Source: an uncultured Clostridium sp. (GTDB lineage Bacteria; Bacillota; Clostridia; Lachnospirales; Lachnospiraceae). From it: DNA of 64,000 bases. Numbering within the stretch: the stretch's first letter is position 1; each line of letters opens with the position of its first letter. The translations under genes were made by a program, and so were the position numbers. The DNA lies in contig NZ_URHZ01000003.1 in assembly GCF_900547735.1 (NCBI RefSeq), forward strand, positions 67,743-131,742, in the 5' to 3' direction. Shown piece after piece: positions 36,915 through 44,879 of this stretch. The notes beneath the pieces are model-generated. The model saw only the letters and a list, made by a program, of their open reading frames with translations. It did no database searches and was not told the DNA's origin.

Positions 36915-37004
36915 GTCACATCACCCTTCCTTTCTTCTAATTTTTATCAATAAATAGCATTTAGCTAGTTATTGCCGTTAGGCGTGCGTATCATGCTTAT
37001 CCTG

Positions 37005-38093
37005 TTATATTTCTTTGTAGAACAGTTCTATCATGATCCGTTTCAATTCATCCAGGTCCGGGTAAAATTCATCAAAATTGATCGTCTCCACCGCCTGGCC
37101 CGGTATTGATAAGAAATCGTTTTCTCCCAGTTGCTGCTGACTGTTTAAGACTGCCAGACCCATATCGAGATACTGGTCTTTAGCCATATTTGTAATCATG
37201 TGATCTTCTATATCATTGACAAGCCTTGTTATCAGTTCATTGTCTTTTCCCGCCTCTTCTCTGGCGGTTTCAAAATAGGCCTGTATATATTGTTTCTGGC
37301 GATCCATTCTGCTGAGAGCAGTCTGCGACTTCGTAATATCACGGTACCGCACAAAGATTTCTGCCTGACTCCCGTTTAAGTGTACGGTGTTCCCTTTTTT
37401 AAGCATTGGATCCCTTACTTCCAGCCCTTCTTCTTTTACGGTAACAGTTACTCCTCCTACCGCATCATTTAAGAGCGGGATGGAACTGACGTTCATTGCA
37501 AGATATCCGTCAAGACGTATTCCAAAACATAAATCTGAGACAGCCTCCGAAAGGAGTTCACAGCTCTTTTCCCTGCCGTCTCCATAAGCGTAAGCCAGGG
37601 TCAGATGCTGGACATCTTTTCCCAATTCGTTTCCCATTAAATCAAACAAAGTAATCTCCGTCATTGTATCTCTGGGAATCATTAAAATCCTGACCGTATC
37701 TCTGGCCATATCCTGTGCCACCAGAAAAAGGCCGTCTGCCTGTCCGGCCACTCCGGAGGCAGTTTTCTGCTCCATATCCCCTTCCGTGTCCACGCCAATG
37801 CAAAGAATTGCACGAATTGAGGTATTTCTTCTGTATTTTTTTCCATCCAGTTCGATGATATCTTTCGACGGCACCCCGGAAGAAGCGGAGGCTTCGGCCG
37901 TATTTCCAGCTTCTGCTAATTTCATTGTTTTTTTCTGCGTGTAATAGTGGTCCGCAAACATAAAAAAGGCGCCTGCTATACAAAATACGATTAAAACAAT
38001 TGACCACTTTTGCTTCTTTTCCTTCTCTGACAGGTTCTTTTTTCTATTCATAAGTGATTTTTTTTCAGCAGATTCTTCCTTTTTTTCACGCAT
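37005..38093 (-). CDS. LytR-CpsA-Psr (LCP) family polymer ligase (locus 2)
   Basis: A 362-residue protein: a very basic cytoplasmic start, one span (WSIVLIVFCIAGAFFMFA), then the LCP domain with AILCIGVDTEGD, ADGLFLVAQDMARDTVRIL, MIPRDTMTEITLFDLMG and EIFVRYRDIT. It should attach the locus 2 polymer to the wall. It is closer to the locus 3 LCP than to that of locus 1. It is 56 bp downstream of the kinase gene; no sugar transferase gene lies between them, unlike locus 1. Confidence 0.92.
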   Translation of the reverse strand: MREKKEESAEKKSLMNRKKNLSEKEKKQKWSIVLIVFCIAGAFFMFADHYYTQKKTMKLAEAGNTAEASASSGVPSKDIIELDGKKYRRNTSIRAILCIGVDTEGDMEQKTASGVAGQADGLFLVAQDMARDTVRILMIPRDTMTEITLFDLMGNELGKDVQHLTLAYAYGDGREKSCELLSEAVSDLCFGIRLDGYLAMNVSSIPLLNDAVGGVTVTVKEEGLEVRDPMLKKGNTVHLNGSQAEIFVRYRDITKSQTALSRMDRQKQYIQAYFETAREEAGKDNELITRLVNDIEDHMITNMAKDQYLDMGLAVLNSQQQLGENDFLSIPGQAVETINFDEFYPDLDELKRIMIELFYKEI

Positions 38094-38149
38094 GCTTTAC
38101 TATTTCTCCCTGGCAGTTTTCTGCCACAGTCTGGTGTATCACAAGCCAA

Positions 38150-38851
38150 TTATTGCTTGCTGCTGTATTCTTTTCCGTAATATTTTCCATATTTCCCATA
38201 GTAGTAGTAACTGTTTTGTCTAACATCCACCTTATTTAATACTGCGCCTAAGATCCGGCATCCGCTCTTTTCAAGCTGGCCTTTCACCTTCTGCAAGAGA
38301 CGATGACTGATCTTGCCGCTCTCAATAACCAGTATTGCGCCGTCACAGTTACGTCCGATAATTGCGCCATCAATCAGGTTTCCCATTGGAGGCGTATCAA
38401 TTATGATATAATCAAAGTTTTCTCTTCCCCATGCGATTAATTTATCAAAAAGCGGTTCTGCTAACAGCTCTGCCGGATTAGGAGAATAAGGTCCGGAAAA
38501 AATCATAGTCAGATTCGGCAGGTTTGTCGTATAAACTACCTCATTCAACTTTTTTTGTCCGCTAAGATATTGGGACAGGCCATCTACCCTCCGGTCTAAC
38601 TGATACCGTGTTACAAGAATAGATTTACGGATGTCTGCGTCAATTAAGAGGACCTTTTTATCCAATTGTGCCAGGGACGCCGCCAAATGAAAGGTTGTCT
38701 CACTTTTCCCTTCACTGGGAACAGAACTGGTAAGCATGACAACCTGGATGCCTGTACCTGAAAACTGGATATTCGTACGAAGTGTTTTCATCGCCTCATT
38801 ATATTGATAGTCATCTATTGCTGTTCTTTTTAAAAAGACTTCGTTATCCAT
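38150..38851 (-). CDS. BY-kinase, CpsD/CapB-type tyrosine autokinase (locus 2)
   Basis: 233 residues with Walker A VPSEGKSET, Walker A' LLIDADIRKS, the Walker B-like YIIIDTPPMG and a C-terminal tyrosine cluster (YYYYGKYGKYYGKEY). It overlaps the CpsC-type gene by 8 bp, so the pair is translationally coupled. Phosphorylation of the tail should regulate chain length, with the PHP phosphatase at 39750-40484 as the reversing enzyme. Confidence 0.94.
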   Translation of the reverse strand: MDNEVFLKRTAIDDYQYNEAMKTLRTNIQFSGTGIQVVMLTSSVPSEGKSETTFHLAASLAQLDKKVLLIDADIRKSILVTRYQLDRRVDGLSQYLSGQKKLNEVVYTTNLPNLTMIFSGPYSPNPAELLAEPLFDKLIAWGRENFDYIIIDTPPMGNLIDGAIIGRNCDGAILVIESGKISHRLLQKVKGQLEKSGCRILGAVLNKVDVRQNSYYYYGKYGKYYGKEYSSKQ

Positions 38852-39683
38852 TTATCCGCTCCTCCTCTTTATGTCCCTTTACTTCCTCTTTAAGTCCTTT
38901 TTCCAGGGACTTTTCCCATTTCTGTTCTTCCTTTATCGTCTTTTCCTTTTTAGCTTCTTCCATTGTTTTGTTTTTTTCTTTTTTCTTGCCTTTTTCCCTC
39001 TTTTTCGGTATAACAGCCAGTACAGGCATGCTCAGATATCTTTCAACATCCTCTTCGCTCTTGACAGTATCGTTAAAGACAACACGAACCGCTATCAGTG
39101 CACAGATTAAAAACACTGCCAGAATTCCTCCGAGTAGTGCATTTCTCTTTATGCTGGGACTGTACGGCTCAGATGCGACCACACCATCTTCAATCATTTT
39201 CGGTGGTACCATTTCCATAATTTCTCCAATGTAGTCGGAGGCTGTGTTGGCGATGTCGTCTACAATCTGTTTGGCCATATAGGGATTCTCATCCCGTACC
39301 GTTAAAGATAAAATTCTGGTATTTTGCGGGTTTTCCACAGTCAGCTTTCCGGCCAGTTCCTTATAAGAATAGTCTAAATTAAGATGATTGATTACCCCCT
39401 CCATAACCGGACGGCTGCTGACCAACACCTTATAGTCCTGCGTAAGCTGACTTCCGATTTGCAGATCCGCCAGAGAAGTCAGAGTTGTCTCCTTTGATAA
39501 TATGTATAACTTCGCTTCCGATTTATATTGCGGAGTTATTAAAAATGCGCTGCCGGCGCCCACAATACCAATCCCCAGAATCAGCGCTACGATAATCAGC
39601 CATAATCTTTTTTTCAGTTCAAAAAGCAGTTCGCGCAGATCAATCTCTATCTCTTCCTTGTCTTCTGTGTACATCTTTTCCAT
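38844..39683 (-). CDS. CpsC/Wzz-type chain-length and kinase-activator protein (locus 2)
   Basis: 279 residues with an acidic start (EDKEEIEIDLRELLFELKKR), two spans (about 31-52 and 185-205) and the conserved extracellular LSKETTLTSLADLQIGSQL. The cytoplasmic tail is very rich in Lys and Glu (KKREKGKKKEKNKTMEEAKK) and lacks the 9-residue repeats of the locus 1 protein. It pairs with the kinase gene that overlaps its 3' end. Confidence 0.92.
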   Translation of the reverse strand: MEKMYTEDKEEIEIDLRELLFELKKRLWLIIVALILGIGIVGAGSAFLITPQYKSEAKLYILSKETTLTSLADLQIGSQLTQDYKVLVSSRPVMEGVINHLNLDYSYKELAGKLTVENPQNTRILSLTVRDENPYMAKQIVDDIANTASDYIGEIMEMVPPKMIEDGVVASEPYSPSIKRNALLGGILAVFLICALIAVRVVFNDTVKSEEDVERYLSMPVLAVIPKKREKGKKKEKNKTMEEAKKEKTIKEEQKWEKSLEKGLKEEVKGHKEEERING

Positions 39684-39749
39684 TTCTAAAGCCCTTTTCT
39701 TCCTTAAGTTAATCTTTTCTAATTTAATTTCTTGCTTATTGATTTATCT

Positions 39750-40484
39750 TCAAATTAATTCACCGTTCAGAAGTTTTTTAGGTTGATGGTAGGTCAGCCT
39801 TTCAAACGTCTCCATTCCGCAGTCCTTTTGCAGCCACTCCACTGCTTTCTTTAATTCCGGAGGGCGGTAATCCAGACGATGCATGTCCGTTCCCAACAGA
39901 TGAATCTTACCTTCTTTTACTGCCTTCCTGCACCACAACCGATCGACCGGATGACTAAGTCCTGTCAGGCTGCTATAATTCATCTGCATATAAGAACCTG
40001 CCTGAATCAGTTCTTCAATGCAGCCGGCTTTTCTCAAGCAGGAATATCGTTCAATATGTGCCAATACCGGAATATATCCGGCCAGAGTAAGATGGCGCAC
40101 CGCCTTATACACATCTTTATATGAAATAGAAGTGGAAAATTCGATCAGAACATATCTGGTGTCTCCCAGCGTTAAAGCCCGGCCGGACTGCAGCGCTTCC
40201 ACTATTTCATCTTGATAAAACAACTCCTCACCGGAATAAATTGTTAAATCTGAGGCAATCTCACTCGCCGCTTTTTTCACTTTTTTTAAAGTGTCCAAAA
40301 TCTGGCTGACGCTCATTTTATTATGTCCTCGGATATAATGCGGCGTAGCAACCACTCCACGAACGCCCTGGGCATATGCCTCCTTCAGCAGGTATCTGGT
40401 TTCTCCCAGGTACCTGGATCCATCATCTGCTTTGGGGATAATATGGGTATGGATGTCGATTATCCCGTTTATTGGCTGTAACAT
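39750..40484 (-). CDS. CpsB/CapC-type PHP-family tyrosine phosphatase (locus 2)
   Basis: A protein of about 244 residues with DIHTHIIPKADDGSRY, ATPHYIRG, GEELFYQ, LAHIERY and GTDMHRL metal-binding motifs. The open frame runs back to 40556 into the left recombination site. I chose ATG 40484 because it follows an AGGGAG site and starts just before the DIHTH motif. It is the first gene behind switch 2, 69 bp from the outer site. Confidence 0.92.
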   Translation of the reverse strand: MLQPINGIIDIHTHIIPKADDGSRYLGETRYLLKEAYAQGVRGVVATPHYIRGHNKMSVSQILDTLKKVKKAASEIASDLTIYSGEELFYQDEIVEALQSGRALTLGDTRYVLIEFSTSISYKDVYKAVRHLTLAGYIPVLAHIERYSCLRKAGCIEELIQAGSYMQMNYSSLTGLSHPVDRLWCRKAVKEGKIHLLGTDMHRLDYRPPELKKAVEWLQKDCGMETFERLTYHQPKKLLNGELI

Positions 40485-40552
40485 TGATCTACTCCCTACA
40501 TTAATAGTGTCAGGTGAAATAACATAATATTGGTATGATTTAATGGACAACA

Positions 40553-40570
40553 ACATAATATAGATTATGT
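40553..40570 (+). repeat. Recombination site, outer left copy (locus 2)
   Basis: ACATAAT-ATAG-ATTATGT. It has the same 7-bp arms as loci 1 and 3, but the centre is specific to locus 2. Confidence 0.8.
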
Positions 40571-40583
40571 TGCAAAAGAAACC

Positions 40584-40601
40584 ACATAATATAGATTATG
40601 T
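40584..40601 (+). repeat. Recombination site, inner left copy (locus 2)
   Basis: The same 18 bp as the outer copy and in the same orientation, 31 bp further in. The arrangement parallels locus 1. Confidence 0.8.
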
Positions 40602-40779
40602 AGTGCGGTTTTTGGATTTTTGACTTTAAAGTAAATAGATATGGGATTTTTTTAGATGCGGTTAAGAAAAAAGGGGAATTTTGTAAATATGTGATGGTAA
40701 TAATTGTAAATTATGGATAATTTTTTAAATTATAAATATGCATAAACGAGTTTAAAATAAAAAACAACATGCGATAATA

Positions 40780-40808
40780 TTGCATTATCGAAACTTAATT
40801 GGTATAAT
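40780..40808 (+). promoter_or_regulatory. Sigma70-type promoter inside the invertible segment (locus 2)
   Basis: TTGCAT (40780-40785), exactly 17 bp, then TATAAT (40803-40808). It reads rightwards. After inversion it would face the phosphatase gene. Confidence 0.72.
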
Positions 40809-40885
40809 ATGGGAATTGAATGGATATTTACAAAGAAGTGATATTTAAATTTTAATAAATATTTTAGAAATTTTTAACTTTCCAA

Positions 40886-40914
40886 TAGACGTTTTAGACT
40901 TTTAGGTGTATAAT
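40886..40914 (+). promoter_or_regulatory. Second promoter next to the right site (locus 2)
   Basis: TAGACG (40886-40891), 17 bp, then TATAAT (40909-40914). It ends three bases before the right recombination site and reads rightwards. Confidence 0.55.
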
Positions 40915-40917
40915 ACG

Positions 40918-40935
40918 ACATAATCTATATTATGT
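40918..40935 (-). repeat. Recombination site, right copy, inverted (locus 2)
   Basis: ACATAAT-CTAT-ATTATGT on the plus strand, the reverse complement of the left copies. It lies 47 bp from the recombinase stop. Confidence 0.8.
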
Positions 40936-40982
40936 TGTAATTAACAAAATTGTTTTAGTGTTTATTCGTTCTTCCGCATTTC

Positions 40983-41834
40983 TTATAATAATAATTTCAT
41001 TTTATCGATTTGCCGTCTGTGCTCTTCTCCTGATGATATAATATAAATCCTTGTGGTATTTATACTGCTGTGTCCAAGTAAGTCTGCAAGCTTCGAGATG
41101 TCTTTTTCCATCTTATAGTAGGTCTTTGCAAAAAGATGGCGGAGGTTGTGGGGAAAGACTTTGTTTTCTCTCACCTGGGCTATTTGACACAGGTTTTTCA
41201 TTTCCCGCCATACGTTGCTTCGGTTGATGGGGTTGCCTTGCTTGGTTATGAATATGGGGCCTTGGCGGATTTGCTGCTTCTTGATATAACTTAGCAGCAT
41301 CATTTTTAGTTTGTGTGGAATGAATATCTGCCGGCTTTTACCTTTGCAATTGACTTCGGCAACTCCGCTTTGTGCGGCTCTGACTGTAATGCATTCCAGT
41401 TCGCTGATACGGATGCCGGTGCTGCAGATGGTTTGGATGATTAAGGAGAGACGATCTTTTTGTAGGTCCTGGGCTGCTTTTATGAGACGATAATACTCTT
41501 CTTTTGACAGTTCCTTTTCCTCCGGGCAGTAGACTCGCCGTTGTTGTTTTATTTGTTTGACTTTGCAGTCGTAGAGGCCGGCGAAGTCAAAGTAGTGGTT
41601 GAGGGAGGCCAGCATGGAGTTTATGCTGGCGGTGGCGTATTGTTGTTTTAGTTCCTCTTTGTAGGTTATGACCAGTTCCTTTGTGATGGGGCGGTCTGCG
41701 GTGTAGGTGAGGAATTTTTGGAGGTCGCGGAGGTATTTGGTGATGGTGGTGGGGGATTTTTCCTCATCTATTAAATAATGATAATAGGTGGTTAATCCGG
41801 GAATAGATAACGAATTAGTCTCTGGAAACATCAT
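40983..41834 (-). CDS. Tyrosine recombinase of switch 2
   Basis: 283 residues, closely related to the other two recombinases. The N-terminal DNA-binding domain includes EEKSPTTITKYLRDLQKF. The catalytic residues are all present: Arg in STGIRISEL, Lys in CKGKSRQ, His/Arg in HNLRHLF, His in LLGHSS and Tyr in TTRIYI. It is transcribed toward its switch. The start at 41834 follows GAAAGGG. The shared 20-bp motif upstream of recombinases 1 and 3 is missing here; a TATAAT on the minus strand at 41904-41909 may be its -10. This suggests separate control. Confidence 0.9.
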   Translation of the reverse strand: MMFPETNSLSIPGLTTYYHYLIDEEKSPTTITKYLRDLQKFLTYTADRPITKELVITYKEELKQQYATASINSMLASLNHYFDFAGLYDCKVKQIKQQRRVYCPEEKELSKEEYYRLIKAAQDLQKDRLSLIIQTICSTGIRISELECITVRAAQSGVAEVNCKGKSRQIFIPHKLKMMLLSYIKKQQIRQGPIFITKQGNPINRSNVWREMKNLCQIAQVRENKVFPHNLRHLFAKTYYKMEKDISKLADLLGHSSINTTRIYIISSGEEHRRQIDKMKLLL

Positions 41835-41976
41835 TTCAGCCCTTTCTTATAAATTACGAAATATAAATAAATCTTCAGTTAGTTTTGATATAATCTTCTG
41901 TTTATTATACACATAAATTTCTGTAAGCACATATTCATTATATTGGTTCAAGAGGTGGCTCTCGCTCTCGGAACGT

Positions 41977-42018
41977 ATGGCTCTCACAACGGATTGGATG
42001 GCTCTCACAACGGATTGG
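41977..42018. repeat. Two tandem 21-bp repeats plus partial copies between loci 2 and 3
   Basis: ATGGCTCTCACAACGGATTGG occurs twice in tandem (41977-41997, 41998-42018), with degenerate GGCTCTCGC copies on both sides (from about 41955 and to about 42033). Tandem subterminal repeats of this sort occur at ends of some insertion sequences, so this may be an IS remnant. No transposase frame is found. Confidence 0.6.
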
Positions 42019-42091
42019 ATGGCTCTCGCGTGGCAGAATATTCATCCGAAAATAAATCGGTTTATCCAGGAGGTTAAAGAGGAGTACTGCG

Positions 42092-42190
42092 ATGCATCCG
42101 GACTATGACGGGATGACCAGCTTGATGTCCTCTACCTCTGAATTAATCAGTCCAATAAAAAAGAACGCATCCAAGGTAAGCGATGAATAA
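42092..42190 (+). CDS. Possible 32-residue ORF or gene remnant in the locus 2/3 gap
   Basis: ATG 42092 follows an AGAGGAG site with seven-base spacing. The frame gives MHPDYDGMTSLMSSTSELIS and stops at 42190, inside the left arm of the inverted-repeat element at 42175-42299. It is the only plus-strand gene candidate here. It may be the start of a gene cut by that element. No family is recognised; it may be meaningless. Confidence 0.25.
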   Translation: MHPDYDGMTSLMSSTSELISPIKKNASKVSDE

Positions 42191-42299
42191 GTTCTTACCA
42201 AAGTTAGTTGATTTGATAATAGTATTCATTAAAAAAAGTTTTGCTTTCAAAAGGCATCAAATTCAACTAATATTGGAAAGAACCTATTCATCGCTTACC
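42175..42299. mobile_element. MITE-like element with ~45-bp imperfect inverted arms
   Basis: The left arm starts GGTAAGCGATGAATA (42175) and the right arm ends with its exact complement (to 42299). The similarity continues with a few mismatches for about 45 bp, through TTAGTTGA. The centre of about 35 bp has no gene. It could fold as one long hairpin. A MITE or a structured terminator at the end of locus 3 are both possible. The rest of the 770-bp gap (41835-42605) contains only the repeats listed here. Confidence 0.6.
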
Positions 42300-42605
42300 C
42301 TCCAAGTGTTATACCTGTTGACGTTCTACTTTTATTTCGAGAATCAAAAAACCGTGAGGAATACTGAAAAGGATTATAAACCATGACAAAAAGTATTCAG
42401 AAATCTGTCAACTCAATTTCAAGATACAAAAATATGTCATTTAAAGGATCTATTATATGTTACACATCACTTGTTGGACTAAATAAAAGAACAAACATCC
42501 ATTTGTTACCATGCAACAAAAATAAACACTATTAACCTACAAATATAAAGGAATAATCCTTATAAACCATAAATGAGAGCAGTACTTCGAACGTTATTCC
42601 TGAAG

Positions 42606-43727
42606 CTATCGTTTCCCCAAATACCCCATAAAATTCTGTTTATTCTCCAATGGAGTAGTCGTTGGTCTTCCAAGATCTCCCCTGGCACCGATTGCACACT
42701 TTACCTCAATCATTCGCAATTCGTTCCCATTCTTTGCCTTCAGAAGTTCTATATCGAGAGTATCATAATCTGCAACGCTTACTGCATATGGATAACCGCA
42801 GGCTTTTGCAATAGCCGCAAGATCAATTTTCGCCGCTGCAGTAGGCATACCACCAACCGTTTCATGCGCGCCATTGTTAATGATAATTTGGACCATATTT
42901 TCAGGATGATTGGCTCCGAGAACTGCCAGCGCTCCCATATGCATCAAAACAGCGCCGTCGCCGTCAATACACCAAACTTTTGTATTAGGTTTATTGAGTG
43001 CAATGCCAAGAGCAATAGATGAACTATGGCCCATAGACCCAACCGTCAAAAAATCATATTTGTGGCTTTGTCCATTCGTTTCACGAATCTCAAATAATTC
43101 ACGGCTCGCCTTTCCTGTTGTTGAAACGATCGTGTCTTCTCCTGTAATCTGGACAATATGTTGAATAATTTGCTCACGTATCATCGTATTTTTATTTTCA
43201 TATTTCACCGCAGTTTCATAAGACAGCGCACCTTTACAAACTACAAAAGCCACGCTCTGTCCCTTATCCAGTCCTATTCTGAATTTTTTCATTGCATCAC
43301 GAAGTTCTTCTTCCGTTGTATTTTTTCCTACAATAAAAGAGTCGATTCCCATATCATCCAGCAGTTTTATGGTCACCTCGCCTTGATAGATATGTTGCGG
43401 TTCATCATGAACCCCAGGTTCTCCGCGCCACCCAATCACAAAAGCAACCGGGATTGCATACACTTTATCGTTTAAGAGAGAAGCAGCAGGGTTAATTATA
43501 TTACCTTCACCGGAATTTTGCATGTAAACTACCGGCACTTTGCCTGTCGCCATGTGATAGCCGGCGGCAAGTCCGGTACAGTTGCCCTCATTCGCCGCAA
43601 TTATGTGGTGTTGCGGATCGATTCCATAGGTATTTACAAGATAATCGCAAAGGGCTTTTAATTGAGAATCAGGCACACCAGCATAAAAATCAGCGCCAAT
43701 TATATTTACAAATGATTCAACTTTCAT
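42606..43727 (-). CDS. Phosphonopyruvate decarboxylase (locus 3)
   Basis: A 373-residue thiamine-diphosphate enzyme. The N-terminal half has FYAGVPDSQLKALCDYL, ANEGNCTGLAAGYHMAT with the cofactor-activating Glu, and WRGEPGVHDEPQHIYQG, all typical of phosphonopyruvate decarboxylase. The C-terminal half has the ThDP-binding motif GDGAVLMHMG with the closing NN. It makes phosphonoacetaldehyde from phosphonopyruvate and pulls the unfavourable PEP mutase reaction forward. It is the last gene of locus 3 and stands beside its two partner genes. Confidence 0.93.
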   Translation of the reverse strand: MKVESFVNIIGADFYAGVPDSQLKALCDYLVNTYGIDPQHHIIAANEGNCTGLAAGYHMATGKVPVVYMQNSGEGNIINPAASLLNDKVYAIPVAFVIGWRGEPGVHDEPQHIYQGEVTIKLLDDMGIDSFIVGKNTTEEELRDAMKKFRIGLDKGQSVAFVVCKGALSYETAVKYENKNTMIREQIIQHIVQITGEDTIVSTTGKASRELFEIRETNGQSHKYDFLTVGSMGHSSSIALGIALNKPNTKVWCIDGDGAVLMHMGALAVLGANHPENMVQIIINNGAHETVGGMPTAAAKIDLAAIAKACGYPYAVSVADYDTLDIELLKAKNGNELRMIEVKCAIGARGDLGRPTTTPLENKQNFMGYLGKR

Positions 43728-43742
43728 CTGTGATACTCCATT

Positions 43743-44867
43743 CTAGTTGATGTTTAAAATTAATTTGTATAGATAACGTAACGTTTCTTTATTTAATCTC
43801 ACCGGATTATTCCTTAATCGTGCCGGATTCACCGATTCTGTAAGCACTTCAAGATCACTTACATTTTTCATAATTGGAGCATCCATTCCCAGTTCTGCCA
43901 AAATAAACTGGTATCTGGTAAGTGCTTCTTCTATTGAGCCGCAGCCCATAGCACTTGCAGTTTCAAGAAACAAATCTTCAAGATAATCTTTTCCCCGCGG
44001 ATCAATACAGTTTTCCATATGTTGCGCCATATAGGGCCATAATGCCGCATTGCACAATGCTGCTGCATGTCCATGGGCGATTCCATAAAGGCTTGTAAGT
44101 TTATAGCACATCGCATGCCCGGCTGTCGTTTGAGTGATATTGATCGCCTTGCCTGCTATATTAGCGGCCTTTAACATTGCCGTGTTGCCAATGGCTTCAT
44201 TGGCAAGATAAGCGTTTTTATATTTCATAATGAATTGGATTGCTTCACGCGAATACTGTTTACTTTCTTCGGTTGAATTCACGGACCAGAATGATTCCAT
44301 TGAATGGCACAATGCATCCAGCATTGTAGATTTTTTTTGGTACAATGGTAATGTTTTTAAGACAGACGCATCCATCAAAACACAGGACGGAATACAACTT
44401 TCGTCCGCAATCGACTGTTTTTCACCATTATAATAAATTACCGCATACCGTGTCGCCTCACTGCCTGAACCGGCCGTCGTTGGCAGTGCAATCAGATTAA
44501 CATCATTGGGTGTAATTTTTTGTTCAATGTAATTAACAGATTCATCCATGTTAGAAAAAAGTTTAATACATTTTGCTACGTCCATTGCACTTCCGCCGCC
44601 TGCCGCCATGATGGTATCGCAATTATTCTGACGAAAAATTTTGACCCCTTCTACCACTGAATCATATGTTGGATTTGGTTTGTAATTACTAAATTTGACA
44701 ATCTTTACCCCTATCCGTTTTTCAATTGTCTCAAAGCTTTTGCTAATGGCAAGAGAAGAAAATGATTCCCCACAAACTAAAAGCAACCTTTTTACACCAA
44801 TCTTTTTGAAATAATAATCCAGTTCAGAATATACGCTGTCTGTCACTAATATTTCCTGTTTCTTCAT
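43743..44867 (-). CDS. Iron-dependent alcohol dehydrogenase family, probable phosphonoacetaldehyde reductase (locus 3)
   Basis: A 374-residue group III alcohol dehydrogenase with the NAD-binding MAAGGGSAMDVAK and GSGSEATRYA, and metal ligands in MLDALCHSMESFWS, TAGHAMCY and YGIAHGHAAAL. Lying between phosphonopyruvate decarboxylase and PEP mutase, it most probably reduces phosphonoacetaldehyde to 2-hydroxyethylphosphonate, as PhpC and FomC do. No aminotransferase for 2-aminoethylphosphonate is in the operon, which favours the hydroxy product. Confidence 0.85.
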   Translation of the reverse strand: MKKQEILVTDSVYSELDYYFKKIGVKRLLLVCGESFSSLAISKSFETIEKRIGVKIVKFSNYKPNPTYDSVVEGVKIFRQNNCDTIMAAGGGSAMDVAKCIKLFSNMDESVNYIEQKITPNDVNLIALPTTAGSGSEATRYAVIYYNGEKQSIADESCIPSCVLMDASVLKTLPLYQKKSTMLDALCHSMESFWSVNSTEESKQYSREAIQFIMKYKNAYLANEAIGNTAMLKAANIAGKAINITQTTAGHAMCYKLTSLYGIAHGHAAALCNAALWPYMAQHMENCIDPRGKDYLEDLFLETASAMGCGSIEEALTRYQFILAELGMDAPIMKNVSDLEVLTESVNPARLRNNPVRLNKETLRYLYKLILNIN

Positions 44868-44879
44868 TGCTTTCCTCCA

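Larger units (their letters stand above)
40553..40935. promoter_or_regulatory. Invertible promoter segment of locus 2 (inferred)
   Basis: About 380 bp of very AT-rich DNA without a gene lie between the recombinase stop (40983) and the phosphatase. The bounding sites are ACATAAT-ATAG-ATTATGT twice on the left (40553-40570, 40584-40601) and inverted on the right (40918-40935, centre CTAT); the outer left and right copies share 21 bp. Two good promoters inside both read rightwards, away from the operon, so the sequenced state is predicted OFF. Confidence 0.85.

Noticed and set aside
40521..40539. A third ACATAAT-like site left of switch 2
   Set aside because: Only one arm matches (AACATAATATTGGTATGAT); the second arm is degenerate, so it is not listed as a site.
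40498..40556. Longer phosphatase starts reaching into the recombination sites (loci 2 and 3)
   Set aside because: Those starts lack ribosome sites and would add residues before the first metal motif; the internal ATGs have good sites.
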